Shown here one piece after another: positions 46,536 to 58,300 of a stretch of DNA of 64,000 bases. The notes under the pieces are model-generated. The model saw nothing but the letters and a program-made list of their open reading frames with translations. It was not told the origin of the DNA and made no database searches. How positions within the stretch are numbered: position 1 is the first letter of the stretch; each line of letters starts with the position of its first letter. Position numbers and translations under genes: made by a program. Source of the DNA: Nereocystis luetkeana (lineage: Eukaryota > Sar > Phaeophyceae > Laminariales > Laminariaceae); assembly GCA_031213475.1 (NCBI GenBank), contig JARUPZ010000019.1:1-64000 (forward strand), in the 5' to 3' direction.

Positions 46536-47667
46536 GTTAAGAGAGACCACTACCTCAGTGGCGTCAGCTGCCGGCTCTGGGTGTGTTGATGCAACAGAAA
46601 AGGGGTTTACTTAAAAAAACAAAACTACAAGTGTACGTCAGCTTGTGAGTTCGGCCGACTGAGTGGTTCACACTCAGCTTCGAAAACAAAAACTGCGTGT
46701 GATACGTCGGCCGCGCGTGTTCTCTATCTGGTTCGTTTTTTTTTTCTACGAGTCCTCCCGGAACAAACAAGCCGCGTCAAACTGCGCGCTTCCGCGCGAC
46801 GACCTCGCTTGTGGCAGACAAAAGCACCAACGCTAGCCCCCCCCCCCCCCCCCCCCCATCCTCTCCCCGGGCCCCCTCTCATCCATCGCCTCACACGCTA
46901 CGCGCCGTCTCCATCTCGTAGTCCCGGTCCCCTAGGCCCCCCACGGCACCGTCGGCCGAAACGCTACTGTCGGCGCTAAGGCAGACATTCTGCTCCCAAG
47001 GTGCTTTCGATGTCCTCAGCCATTCTTCATCGGAACCCTGACGCAATCGCGCCGACCGGGGACGGGTAGCGGGACAACATTCGAGAGGGGGGGGGGGGTG
47101 TCAGGAGAGAGGGGAGAAGGCGAGAGGGGAGGGGAGGGGAGGGGAGGGGAAGAGGGTGGGGGGGGGGGGGGGAAGGAGGGGACGGGACGGGAGGGGGAGG
47201 GGAGGGGAGGGCGAGGGAAGGGAAGGGAAGGGGGCGGGAGGGAAAAGGAGGGTCAACAGCGCGCTTATTTAGCGACCGTGGCGTGTTTGGGTCAGTTTTG
47301 TCACCTGGGCATCAGCTCGTCTGCTCCGTCACGCAGCGTGCACCGCTGTGCTTATGCAATATTAAGTATACCAGGTGCCAGGTGGCAGGTGTCATACACC
47401 AACCAGACTCAAATGCCGCGGCAAGACTCTCAGAACAGCACTGCCCCCCCCCCCTTCCCCCCCCCCCCCCCCTCGCCCTTACAACCCCCTCGGTACCCCC
47501 AGCCCCGCAAAAAACACGCCGACCCAATCTTCGACCATCTAGACGGGTGCGCCTACATACAAAAAAGCGAGACAGATCCGACGCGGACAGCAGCAACGCC
47601 ACGGCTTTTCGCGCGCAAAAACCTCCTCACCCCTCCGTCCACCGCGTCGAACAAAACCTCCTCCACT
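46536..47667. other. Intergenic 3' flank of the FOP-like gene, no gene recognised
   Basis: Mostly simple sequence: poly(C) at 46838-46857 and a G-rich (GGGGA)n tract at about 47085-47255. Long frames are low complexity. Confidence 0.5.
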
Positions 47668-50600
47668 TCACCCCCCCCCCCTCAGCACCGCCTCCTCCTC
47701 CTCTTCCTCCACCTCCAGACCCTCGTCCTCGTAATCGTCCTCGCTGAGCAAGATAAAAACAGCACAGGTGCAGCACGGCGCAGTCGCAAAAAAAGGGGGA
47801 CAGAAAAAGGAAAAGCATTACAAACACAAAATATACTAGAGTAGCTGCCGCCACGTACAAAGCAGCGAAATATTTGGGAAGATTAGGCGTCGAGTTTTGT
47901 TTTTTAATACGGGGGACCATAGTAAATACCTGCTAGGACCAAATATTGTTAGCAAAACAAGCGAAGCATATAGGTTTTTGTGTGTACCGGTTAGGTCCTA
48001 TTTAGTATGGTCCCCCGCAATAGCACTCTTCCCGCTGTCCATAAAACCAGCCCTGAAAAAAAAGCGTCCAAGGGGGGTGTGTTGTCTTCATCCTGTACAC
48101 GTTATTTTTTGTTGGTATACGGTAGAAACTATGCCCCCCGCCGCTACCCGTCGCCCCCCCCCCCCCCCCCCCCCCGCCGCTCCGCGACACAGGAACGGGA
48201 TAAATCAACCAAAAAATGTGCGTGTAATAAATGGAAAAAACGTATTAATAGTAATCGTCCAAATATTGGAGGTGTCTCTATTAGGAGTAGGAACGGTGCT
48301 CCGCCTCGAAAGGGAGGCGTGGTCAATGGTCACAAGACTAAGGCAAGCAACAAGCGACCGCGCCCCCCACCCACCCCCAGAATCGATAATGAATGAGTAA
48401 CCCCCCCCCCCCCTGCGGCGAGCACCTCACGGCGCTTCGCGCTTGGTGCTAGCGTTGTCGGTGAATTCCCGACGTGCTCCGTCCCGGCAATGTAGGGATG
48501 CGACGGGTCTATGGTCATACAAGACCACGCCCACGCAGGATAACGAGTACACCCCCCTCCCCCGCAGTAGGTCACAGCTGGCGATCGAGTCAGATCATTT
48601 GTGCGGGGTGGAAGACCTATACCCCGTACAAGGGGTATGATCGTATCACGTACCCGGTAGTGTGTACCAGGTATATGGTAAGGCACCCGCGAGGCGGTCG
48701 CATAGCACCCTCATTGCTGCCTCTGGACGTGGCCACACCGGAAAATAAATCAACCCATTTGACGCTGTCATTCACACGCAAGTCTGCCTCACAAGCGGTT
48801 CTCAAGCAGGATGCAGCTCTCGCCATTTCTTGGCGACTCGCCAAACACCTCACGTTTTCGCTTCGCAAAGCTTGGTGCAAGCAATGCCCGCTTGGTCGGT
48901 AAAAACCCCGACATGCCCCGGGCCGGCATTGTGGGGATGCGAGGGTCCATGGCCATACGACTACAGCCATGCGTGATAGCGAGTACGTTGAACCCCCACC
49001 CCTCCCCCCCATCCTCTCTGCCCCGGGGCATCGTGGCCCAGTCGGGTGAGCATACCTCCCGCGGTGTCGACCCCCATCTTGAGGCCCTTCAGCCGTCCCG
49101 ATTGCTTCCACCTCTCCGCCGTCATCAGTGTCGTCGCCCTCGAAGTCGTCGTCATCGTAATACTCCTCCGATGCCTCCAATCCCTCGCTGCCGCCTCCGC
49201 CACCCAAGCTTCTTTTTTTTTTCGGGGGGGGGGGGGGAAGTAAAAACAGGAAAGCCGCCACGAGGTTTAGTAGTACAAAAAGGAAGGCGGAGCAGAGCGG
49301 AGCGGGGCAGAGCCGGGCAGACGAACAGAGCAGAGCAGGAAAAAGCGAAACAGGGCGGATAAAAGCATTGCATACAAGAGCAGACCGGACCGGAGCATTT
49401 CAAGGCAGAGCAAACGCGTTCCACGAAAAAAAAAACGAAACAGAAACGAAAAAAAAAAAAGTGCCCCCTCCCGGAAAAAAAACAGGTTCAGGCTGTTTCC
49501 TATGCGGTTCGATTTCGAGCTTCAGATTTGTGTTTTTCGATCTCAAAAACGAATGACCCTGCTTATGCAGTCCAAATATGCAAAATCCGACCGGAAAAAA
49601 AAAACGATTTGAGAATCCGATGACCCAAGTCGTCGGATTTTGGCCCAAAATCCGACGACCTGGGTCATCAGATTTTTAATCGAAAAATGGCATGATCTCA
49701 AAATTCAAGGTATGTTACCCATGACAGCAAACAGCAGAACGATCGATGAGTTGGTTGGTGACAGGGCGGTATAGCGACGTTGCTTCGCGCCCGACGCTCG
49801 GGAGGCGGGGGGGCCGTCCCTCCGTGGCCAGACTACAGCCGCCTGGCGCGGGCTCGGGCCTAGAGTCCAAGAGAAGCGCACTCGGCACGCACCTCTCCGT
49901 GGATACGTACGAGTACTCGTAGACTACACTGCTGTAAAGCAGCAGCAGTCAGTCACAGAATGGAACACAAAATACCAAGACAAGTTGGCTCTAGCGTACT
50001 CGCCACGTCTCTTTGCCACCAGACCAGAGACAGTCAGCCTTGGTTCGCACGCTTGGGCCCTACGGTCAGGGCAGCGCACCCAGCGCGTCTCATCGCGGCG
50101 CCAAACCAAAAAAACAGCAGTTGGACTCGGCGTTTCCTCAAATCTCTACACACACAATAAATCTGATTTTCCGCATAGGAAGACTGGTTCGATTTGCCAA
50201 CTTCACATCTGAAAATGCGATCGGGGCAAAATCTGAAGCTCAAAAATCGAACCGCATAGGAAACGGCCCCAAGGCGCAACCAAAACTTCCAGCACGCGTG
50301 TTTTTAGCCGTGTGTACCGCGCCGTGGGGCATTGGTGGGGAGGTTCTTTTACCGACGGCTGATAGCCTTAATATCGTAAGCTAAAGCGCACAAAAAAAAA
50401 TTAGTGTTGTTTAGTTTAGTTTAGTTTAGTTTAGTTTTTTTCAAGGTTGTTCCAAAAATATTTCTATTTACAACCCAAAACTAAGGCTACCGAAAACGCG
50501 CGGAAAAAAACAATAACCGCAACCACGCGCAAGAAACCAACCTCTCGTCGCCAGACGGAGTACAACACCACATATACCAGCTACCAGCTACCAGGTATCA

Positions 50601-52298
50601 CGTACAGTACAGGTTACCTATTCGTGGCAAGGCACAGGGAAACTGATCCAGGCGGCATTTCTTAATTTAAGAATGGGTGGGTCCGTTCTGCACCGAATTC
50701 AGTACAACGACTCCCGAATCCGTCAACTTTTTCCTGTGAAGCTCAGACCTGCTATTCTTATCGCTCGTTCTCTTGAGTAGGGCGCCCTCTACTGTATGCC
50801 TCTCTCACCTTCGCGCCCCCCCCTCCTTTTCTTCTCCGTCCCCATCACCACCGCCATCACCAACAACCCCGCCGCTGCTCCTACCGTCGCCACTGCCATC
50901 GCCACCGCAACCACCACCGCCGCCGCCGCCATCACCGCCGCTATCGCCACTTTCCTTCTCCCAATCCCTCTTACCAAGCCCCGCCTGCACTTGATCGCCG
51001 CTATCAGACGGAGCCGGAACTTCTAGTGCCTCCTGCGCAGGCGACGATGCGGGCAGCGCAACGCGCGGGGCGGTCGGTCGTCGAGCCATGCAATCAACCG
51101 CGTGTGGCATATACACGCAGCGGGCAGGGGATAGGGGCATACTTCGAAGTAACACATTTGGGTTACGCACTAAAACATGTTTTTTTTTTCCTGCATGGCG
51201 GCGGCCCTTAACCCAGAATCGTCGGAACGAGAAGAGCCTGCTACGATATGTGACCCCGGAGCTGAGTAGCGATTACGTAGGAAGGAGGGAGAGAGAAAAA
51301 GAAGGGCGAAAAAAAAACAAGAGGAAAATAATGCCAGAATTTCTATTGATACCTGGTATGTATGATACGTACGTGCTGGTGCTGTCTCGTTTCGGCCTCG
51401 CACGTCGCGGTCCCGCTCACCTGCAGCTCGCTGTATTCTCCGCTGTCAAAGCCGCCGGGCGAGCTGTCACTGGACCCGCCGCCTCCATCTCCTTCGTTTT
51501 CACCACCCCCACCACTACCACCACCACCACCACCACCACCACCCCCACCACCACCACCCCCACCACCATCACCACCATCACCACCACCACCATCGCAATC
51601 ACCACCACCACCACCCCCACCACCACCACCACGACCACCGCTACCACCACCACCAACAACAACAACACCATCTCTACCACTACCACCGCTACCGCCACCA
51701 TCACGCTGATCGTCGTCGGCGTCACAGTCGTCGGAGTCGTTCGCGCGGTAAGGCCGCCGCTGCCGCCGCCGCCGCCGCCGATCCTCCTCTTGCTCCTCTT
51801 GCTCCTCCCCCTCCTCCTCCTCCTCCTCCTCCTCCCGCCCCCACCCGCCGCCAACGCCGGGACTACTAACCCCAACCCCATCACCAGGACTACCGCTGCC
51901 GCCCCCAATACAATCACCGGCCGGTTGAGGTCCGTGTTTTTCGTCGTCAGTCTCTGCCACCCCTTCCAGTGGAGAAGGAGGAGGAGATGGCGACGGCGAA
52001 GCCGGGGGTGGGGGCGAGCCTGGCGGCGACGGTGGTTCCGAAGATGACCTAGAAAGAGGCTGCGGCGAACACGGACGAGGGAATGGGGGCGAACGTGGCG
52101 GTGGCAGCGGTGAACTTTCCCGCAAAGCCGAGATCGGCGGCAACTCCTCCTCCTTCTCCTCCTCCTCCTCCTCCTCCTCCTCCTCCTCCTCCTTTTCCTT
52201 CTCCGGCTCCGGCTCCGGCAAAGAAGAAGACGTGTCTTGTCGTGAATCGTTCACGGAGGTCGCCACCATCACCACCGCCGCCCCCGCCTCCTCCGCCA

Positions 52299-52329
<31 letters not shown>

Positions 52330-55300
52330 TGTCACTGCCCCCGGCGCCTTCACCTCGTCCTCTGAAGCACGAAAAACAAACCAAAAAACGCGAAAAAGAA
52401 AAAAATAACAAAAGATAAGAAGAACACAAGTGAAAAAATCGAGCCAATCGATCATAAATCGATCGCTTGGGGTGTCTGGGTGCGGTTGTGGCGGCGCGCG
52501 GTGGACTGAATTTCCAGCGAGCATCCTAGCAGTTAAAAATTCCAGTGAGGGAGTCTTCGAGTAGGGAATAAAAAAGGGGATGGGGGGGGGCGGCGTTTTC
52601 GCGGTGCGTCGCTCGTCCAGGAGAAGAGGGTGGGCCGTGCCGGCCATCCATCCGTCCTTCGCCCTCCTCACGGCGACCCGGCACGTAAAATCACAAAGTG
52701 TATTTCCTGCGTGCGAGAGCGAGTGGCCAATCGGGCATTGCCCCCCCCCCAAGAAGCAGTTACATAACACTCCCATTGCTGTCTCTGGAAAAGTCTACGC
52801 CGGAAATTGAATCAACTCATTGAAGCTGTCCTCCAAACGCCAAATGCCATTGCTGTCTCTGGAAAAGTCTACGCCGGAAATTGAATCAACTCATTGAAGC
52901 TGTCATCCAAATGCCAAATGCAAGTCCGCCTCACAAGCGGTTCTTAGTAGGATGCAGCTCACAATTCATGCGACTCGCCGGACACCTCACGGCGCTTCGC
53001 GCTTGGTGCAAGCAATGTCTGCCTGGTCGGTGAAAACCCGACATGCTCCGTCCCGGCATTGTAGGGATGCGAGGGTCTATGGTCATACGACTACGGCCAT
53101 GCATGAGATCGAGTACATATCTCCTGTCGAGTACCCCCCCCCCCACCCGGGTCCGAATTCTTCGTGTTCTAGGTGCACAAGAACCCATGCTCACGGAAGC
53201 GCTTAGGACAGAACATCGCCTGCCTCCAAAACATGGAGGGAGCATCAGCGGAACCCGATCGCACAGCAGTACCGACGGAGCACACATCAATACCGACGGA
53301 CGGAGCACAAAGCACTGGTGGGTACCTTGCATTTTTCAAGGACCGTGTGGGTATTCACGATGCATACCCACACGGTCCATGTATGATCCGGACATATGTA
53401 GTGATACCTGGTAATGTGTTGTGCTCTGTCGGTACTGATGCGTGCTCCGTCGGTTCCGCGGATACAACCTCCAGGTTTCGGAGGCAGGCAATGTTGCTGT
53501 CGTGAGCGCTTTTTGTGCCGACCGAAGAGCACTGTCGACCAGGCACACTACATTACCAGGTACCACTCCGCCCGGAATTTTAAGGATCGTTTGGGTATTC
53601 AGAATGTGTACCCAGGCGGTTCTTATATTTCCGAACACAACGGTAGATACGTACCGGTATCATAGTGGCTCACGTAGTTAGTGTATGGGAGTGCAGTGCT
53701 GTGCTTAGCAAAAGGCCGCCGCCGCTTAGCAGCCGCGCGTTTCGCCCTTCGAAGCTGTAGCAGGACACCCCAAAACCCCCCAGACCGGGGGTCGGAAGTC
53801 GCCGTCACCACCACCGCCACCACCACCACCACCACTACCAACACCAACACCACCAACCCCGACACCACTAACACCAACACCACCACCGACAACTCCCGTA
53901 CCTTCTACCGCCAACACCACCAACACCAACACCAACACCACCGACAACTCCCACACCTCCCCCGCCAACACCACCACCAACTCCACCAAAACCACCACCA
54001 TCCACTACCAACACCACTACCACCAACGTCGCCACCACCACCACCACCATCACCCACCCCTGTCACCGCCCCCCACACTTCGCCTCTCTCCTCCCGCACC
54101 TCGCTCTCCTCTCCATACCTGTCGAACCCCGATCGTCTTGCCGTTCCTCCACCGAATCAAACCCAGATGAAAACTCCGGCGCCGCAGCAGAGGCAGCAGC
54201 CGCTCCCTCCGAAAAATCGTACAAGCTCTCATCCATTGCCTCGTTGTAGTGTCCCCCGTCCTCTCCCCCACCGTCGCCTTCTTGCCCACTCCCGTCCCCG
54301 CTCCCCTCGTCGCCCGCCTTCCCCGCCTCCTCCAACGCCGCTAGCAGTTCACCCGATTGAAAAAAGCCTTCATCCGACGCAAACTCCGTGATTTTTTCGT
54401 CGGCATCGCCAACACCGCCGCTGCTGCTCTCGCCGCGTTCGCCTGGCCCACCCGTGAGTGTCATGATGCCGACAGAACCGGAAACAAACAGAGAAAACAA
54501 ACAAACGAGACAAAAAACAACGAACAGACAGACAGCAAACGGAAAGTATGTAAGTGATCAACGTTGACTCTCTCATGATGCACATTGTCGGATGGCAAAC
54601 GCCACACAAATAAATAATAACAACAAAACAAACCAACAAACGAGCGAAATACGAGGAGACAAATCAACCAAAAAGCGCGCAGTCAGTCACTGCATGCAGC
54701 CCGCGCAGCGCCCGCCCGCCCGCACGCACGCGTGCGCCACAAGAGCAAAAAGCGAAAGAAAAATATGGGGTTTCTATCCAAGACAGGCGTGTCCCTACAA
54801 GGGCTGTTGGCAGAAGGTGGCTCGACTCGGAAGAGGGGGGGGGGGGTGTACTTATAATCATGCATGGCCGTAGTCGTGAGACCATAGACCCTCGCATCCA
54901 CTCGGGAGAGGGGAGGGTCGCGAAACACAACCGAAAGGGTCGAGTCGATCGACAAGCAGTGACCACGGGACCCGAGGACCTTGCCCGCCATAGCCATCGA
55001 CAGCGGAAGAGTTGGTTGCCGCTCGCCGTGCCTCTACCTAGTGCACCCCACTCAGCCCCCGAGCGTTCCTGTCGCTGCCCGAGGTGCCAGTGTACCCGCA
55101 GTTTGTCCTCAACCATAGTGCGGTACGTTGCGGCCACAGCCGAGGTATACCTAAACTTTACCAGGTACACATCAGTTAGACAATAACACGAACACACACA
55201 CATTAAACACAAAAGACATACCAACAGTATACGAGTACCATAGATGATATATACGTACCGAAACGAAGCATAAAAATATGAAGCGTGAAGTCAAGTACGT

Positions 55301-58300
55301 CAATGACTCGACGGGAAAAAATGCTGTACGGCACGAAAACAAAGGAAAACCAAATCTCAACGCACAAAAAAAACGTCAAGAAAAACAAAAAACAAAAACA
55401 AAGCACAAGTACAAGAAAAACAAACAGCCCAAGAAACAAAACGAACGAAAAACAAACACGAATACAAGACAAAACGGCCCGGGAAACAAACCTGGTAGAC
55501 AGCAGTCAGTCAACTCGAAAAACAAACAAAACAACAAAGAATTTGATCGCTTACCGTGTCCCCGGTACCACGGCAATCTGGCAGTATAGACCACCCTGTC
55601 ACTAAATATAATGAACGTTTGTACACTAACGTTAAATCAAAATGGTCCCTATGTTTAGAAACAGAGTGGTACTCGTACTGCACGAAAGCATCTCCCACAG
55701 ACGGTGCAAAAATATACCTGGTTATAACATCTACCAGCGGTGTCGTTTTTTTGGCCGTCAACTCCCGCTATATACCGCCAGCTGAGAATAGCCCCGCCGT
55801 GCCAAGCGCCGCGAAAAAATACCAACAGGCGGCATCATCATCATCATCATCATCACACAGCGACGGCCCGCGATAAAACTACTGAAAAAGATAGTCCCAC
55901 ACTAATTCCAAGTACGTAGTATTACCCCCCCCCTAGGTGGCAATTCGTAACCCCTTTTCGTAGCAACGCCCTCTCGTTCAGGGGACACTATACTATTACG
56001 GGGGGTCATATTAAATAGGACCTACGGTATACACAAAAACCTACGTATTTCGCTGTTTTTACTAACCATATTTGGTCCTATTTACTATGGTCCCCCGTGA
56101 TAAGAATTAGTCTCAAGTATATAGTTAAGAGACATTGCAGTAAAAGGGTTGTGTCAAGACCCGCGAGGCGTTGAGACCTACACACCCACCCCCGTGTTGG
56201 GGGACATAACTACTCGGAGTTAATGCGGCAGAAGGCTTTCAGCGAGCGGTGAACGGGACAATAGTGAATACCCTCACCTCTCCGCCTCCTCATGGTGACC
56301 CCTGACGGCATGGCTGGTGACGGCATAACGCCTACCACGTCCATCGCGGCCTCGGCCTTGTCCTTGTCCTTGTCTGACTTTGCGCGGCGCTCCTCTCCAC
56401 AGGCGCGGCGCTCTTCGCACACGTGGCAAGGCAGCGGTCGCCTCGCCTCGGCTCCGGCGGCCTCCGCATCAGCACGGGCGAGTTTCTCCTCGAGTAGGAC
56501 GTTGTAGTCCGCCAATATTCTCTTCAGTTACCGGGGAGAGGGGGGGGAGGGAGGGGGGGAGGGAGGGAGGTAGGGAGGGAGGGAGGGAGGGAGGTAGGGA
56601 GGGAGACATTGAAGGCACGTATCGGAACAGAGATTCAGATAGATACGTAAAAGACAGCGGTGCAAGGCAAGCCAGAAGAGACTGGGACGGACGTCGGGTG
56701 AAAAGAAGCTGGGTCGGAAATGGGCAACAGACGATTGATTGACCAGCAGAGATCGAAGCAGACAATGAGATCGGGGAGAAAACACTACAGCGGAGAGAAG
56801 ACCACGGGCCGAGGGGAGGGAAGGGGGGGGGGCAGGCGGGGGACACGAGCCAACCTTTCGCGCACCTCGGGATGGTTACAAGCACAGCCCCCCCACCCCG
56901 CCAGCCAGCGCCCGCGAGCAGGGAGGGAGGGGGGTCGAGGTTCTCGCCTCCCTCTTTACTTACGGCGCCTATATCGAGAGTATAAACCCATGCGACGGTA
57001 AAGGGGGGGATGGTTTTCGGGCACAAATATTTCTGACTGACGGTGCTTGTCAATCGGAGAAAAAAACGCGCACAGCTTGGACAAAATAATCGATTCCCAG
57101 TTCATCATGACCTCGTAGATATTTTCCTTGAAAGGAAGGTCTGTTCCTGATCTTGATTGATCCATAGCTCATGCTGCCGGATTGAACCCGTATAATCCGC
57201 ATGATCTAAGCACATGTTTTCTGGCGTGGATCTGCTGTTCAATGAAGGCAGATCCTGCACAACCTCTCACAACTGCAGGTAGATGAGGAACTGTAGAAGA
57301 TCTATCCGTAGATAGATATATCATGATCTGTCAGAGGTGTGGGAAAATCCCGATCATATTTTCAAACCCATTGGTATTGTAGCTTTGCAATCGGATCGGT
57401 ATGGCAAGCTTTGCTATCCTAGTAGTATTTTTCGTATAGCAGTGCAATCCCATTTATTAATAAAATTGTCAGGGAACTAAATACGTCAGCTGTGAGTCCC
57501 GACTGATTGAATAGTTGATGATCAACTTCCGTTTGTATTATTTCGTATAGCTGTGCAATCCCATGTGTAATACGGCTGTTTCACTTGATACATCACAAAC
57601 TATATAGGTATTTGTGATATACTTGGTGCCATTGAGACTGATCTTATGGGGGTGCCCGTGAAAACATTACTGCAAATACTCGTGCCAGGTACTGGTATGA
57701 TATGTGCAACATGTTATCTGTGATACGCTTGACCAATAATGGTACTACCACTATTATTAATACTCCTACTACTCCTACTACTACTACTACTACTACTACT
57801 TGTTCATTGTGTTGCGTGTGAGCACTTTTTTTTTCTTCAGAAACGTTTTTGTGTGCAGGCATGTATGGAACTCCCGTAACAAGCGGAAACAGAGAATACT
57901 CCATTGGGGGAGGGGGGGGGGGGATGGGGTCGCCCTCGAGATATTTGGGAAAAACAAAAAAAAAATCGAAGCTGTGAGAGAACGAAAAATTCCTCAAAAC
58001 TCATCTCTGCGAGCTTGAATATAACCAGATGAGTATGTACCCGTTTCTGGCTCAAATGGAATAGGTGTACCTTTTTTTGTTGCTTTTATCCTACTATATA
58101 CGTACCTCCAGAATGGCAGGCGGGCGGTTGTCGGACTCTCGGCCTCGATCCCCGCTCCCCTTCTCAAAGAACATATCGAGTTCTGAATTACACGGCAAAA
58201 GCTCCTTTTCCTTTGTTCAGGCGGCCGTGGTGGTGGTGGTTCAAAGGGGGCAAACCGGGTACATGGCGCGCGATGCGGGGAAGCGGAGGCGCGGGGTGGA

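Noticed and set aside
50404..50437. Telomere-type repeat
   Set aside because: The unit is TTTAG, not TTTAGGG or TTAGGG, and the run is very short.
50805..50974. Gly/Asp-rich extension as the certain end of the FOP-like protein
   Set aside because: It is possible, but it skips a canonical GTAAGA donor whose use leads to a FOP-like acidic tail, so it was kept only as an alternative.
51343..52776. A 477-codon minus-strand open frame as a stand-alone gene
   Set aside because: Only 52361-51421 fits phase and flanking splice sites. The ends are intron sequence, and the start has no supporting context.
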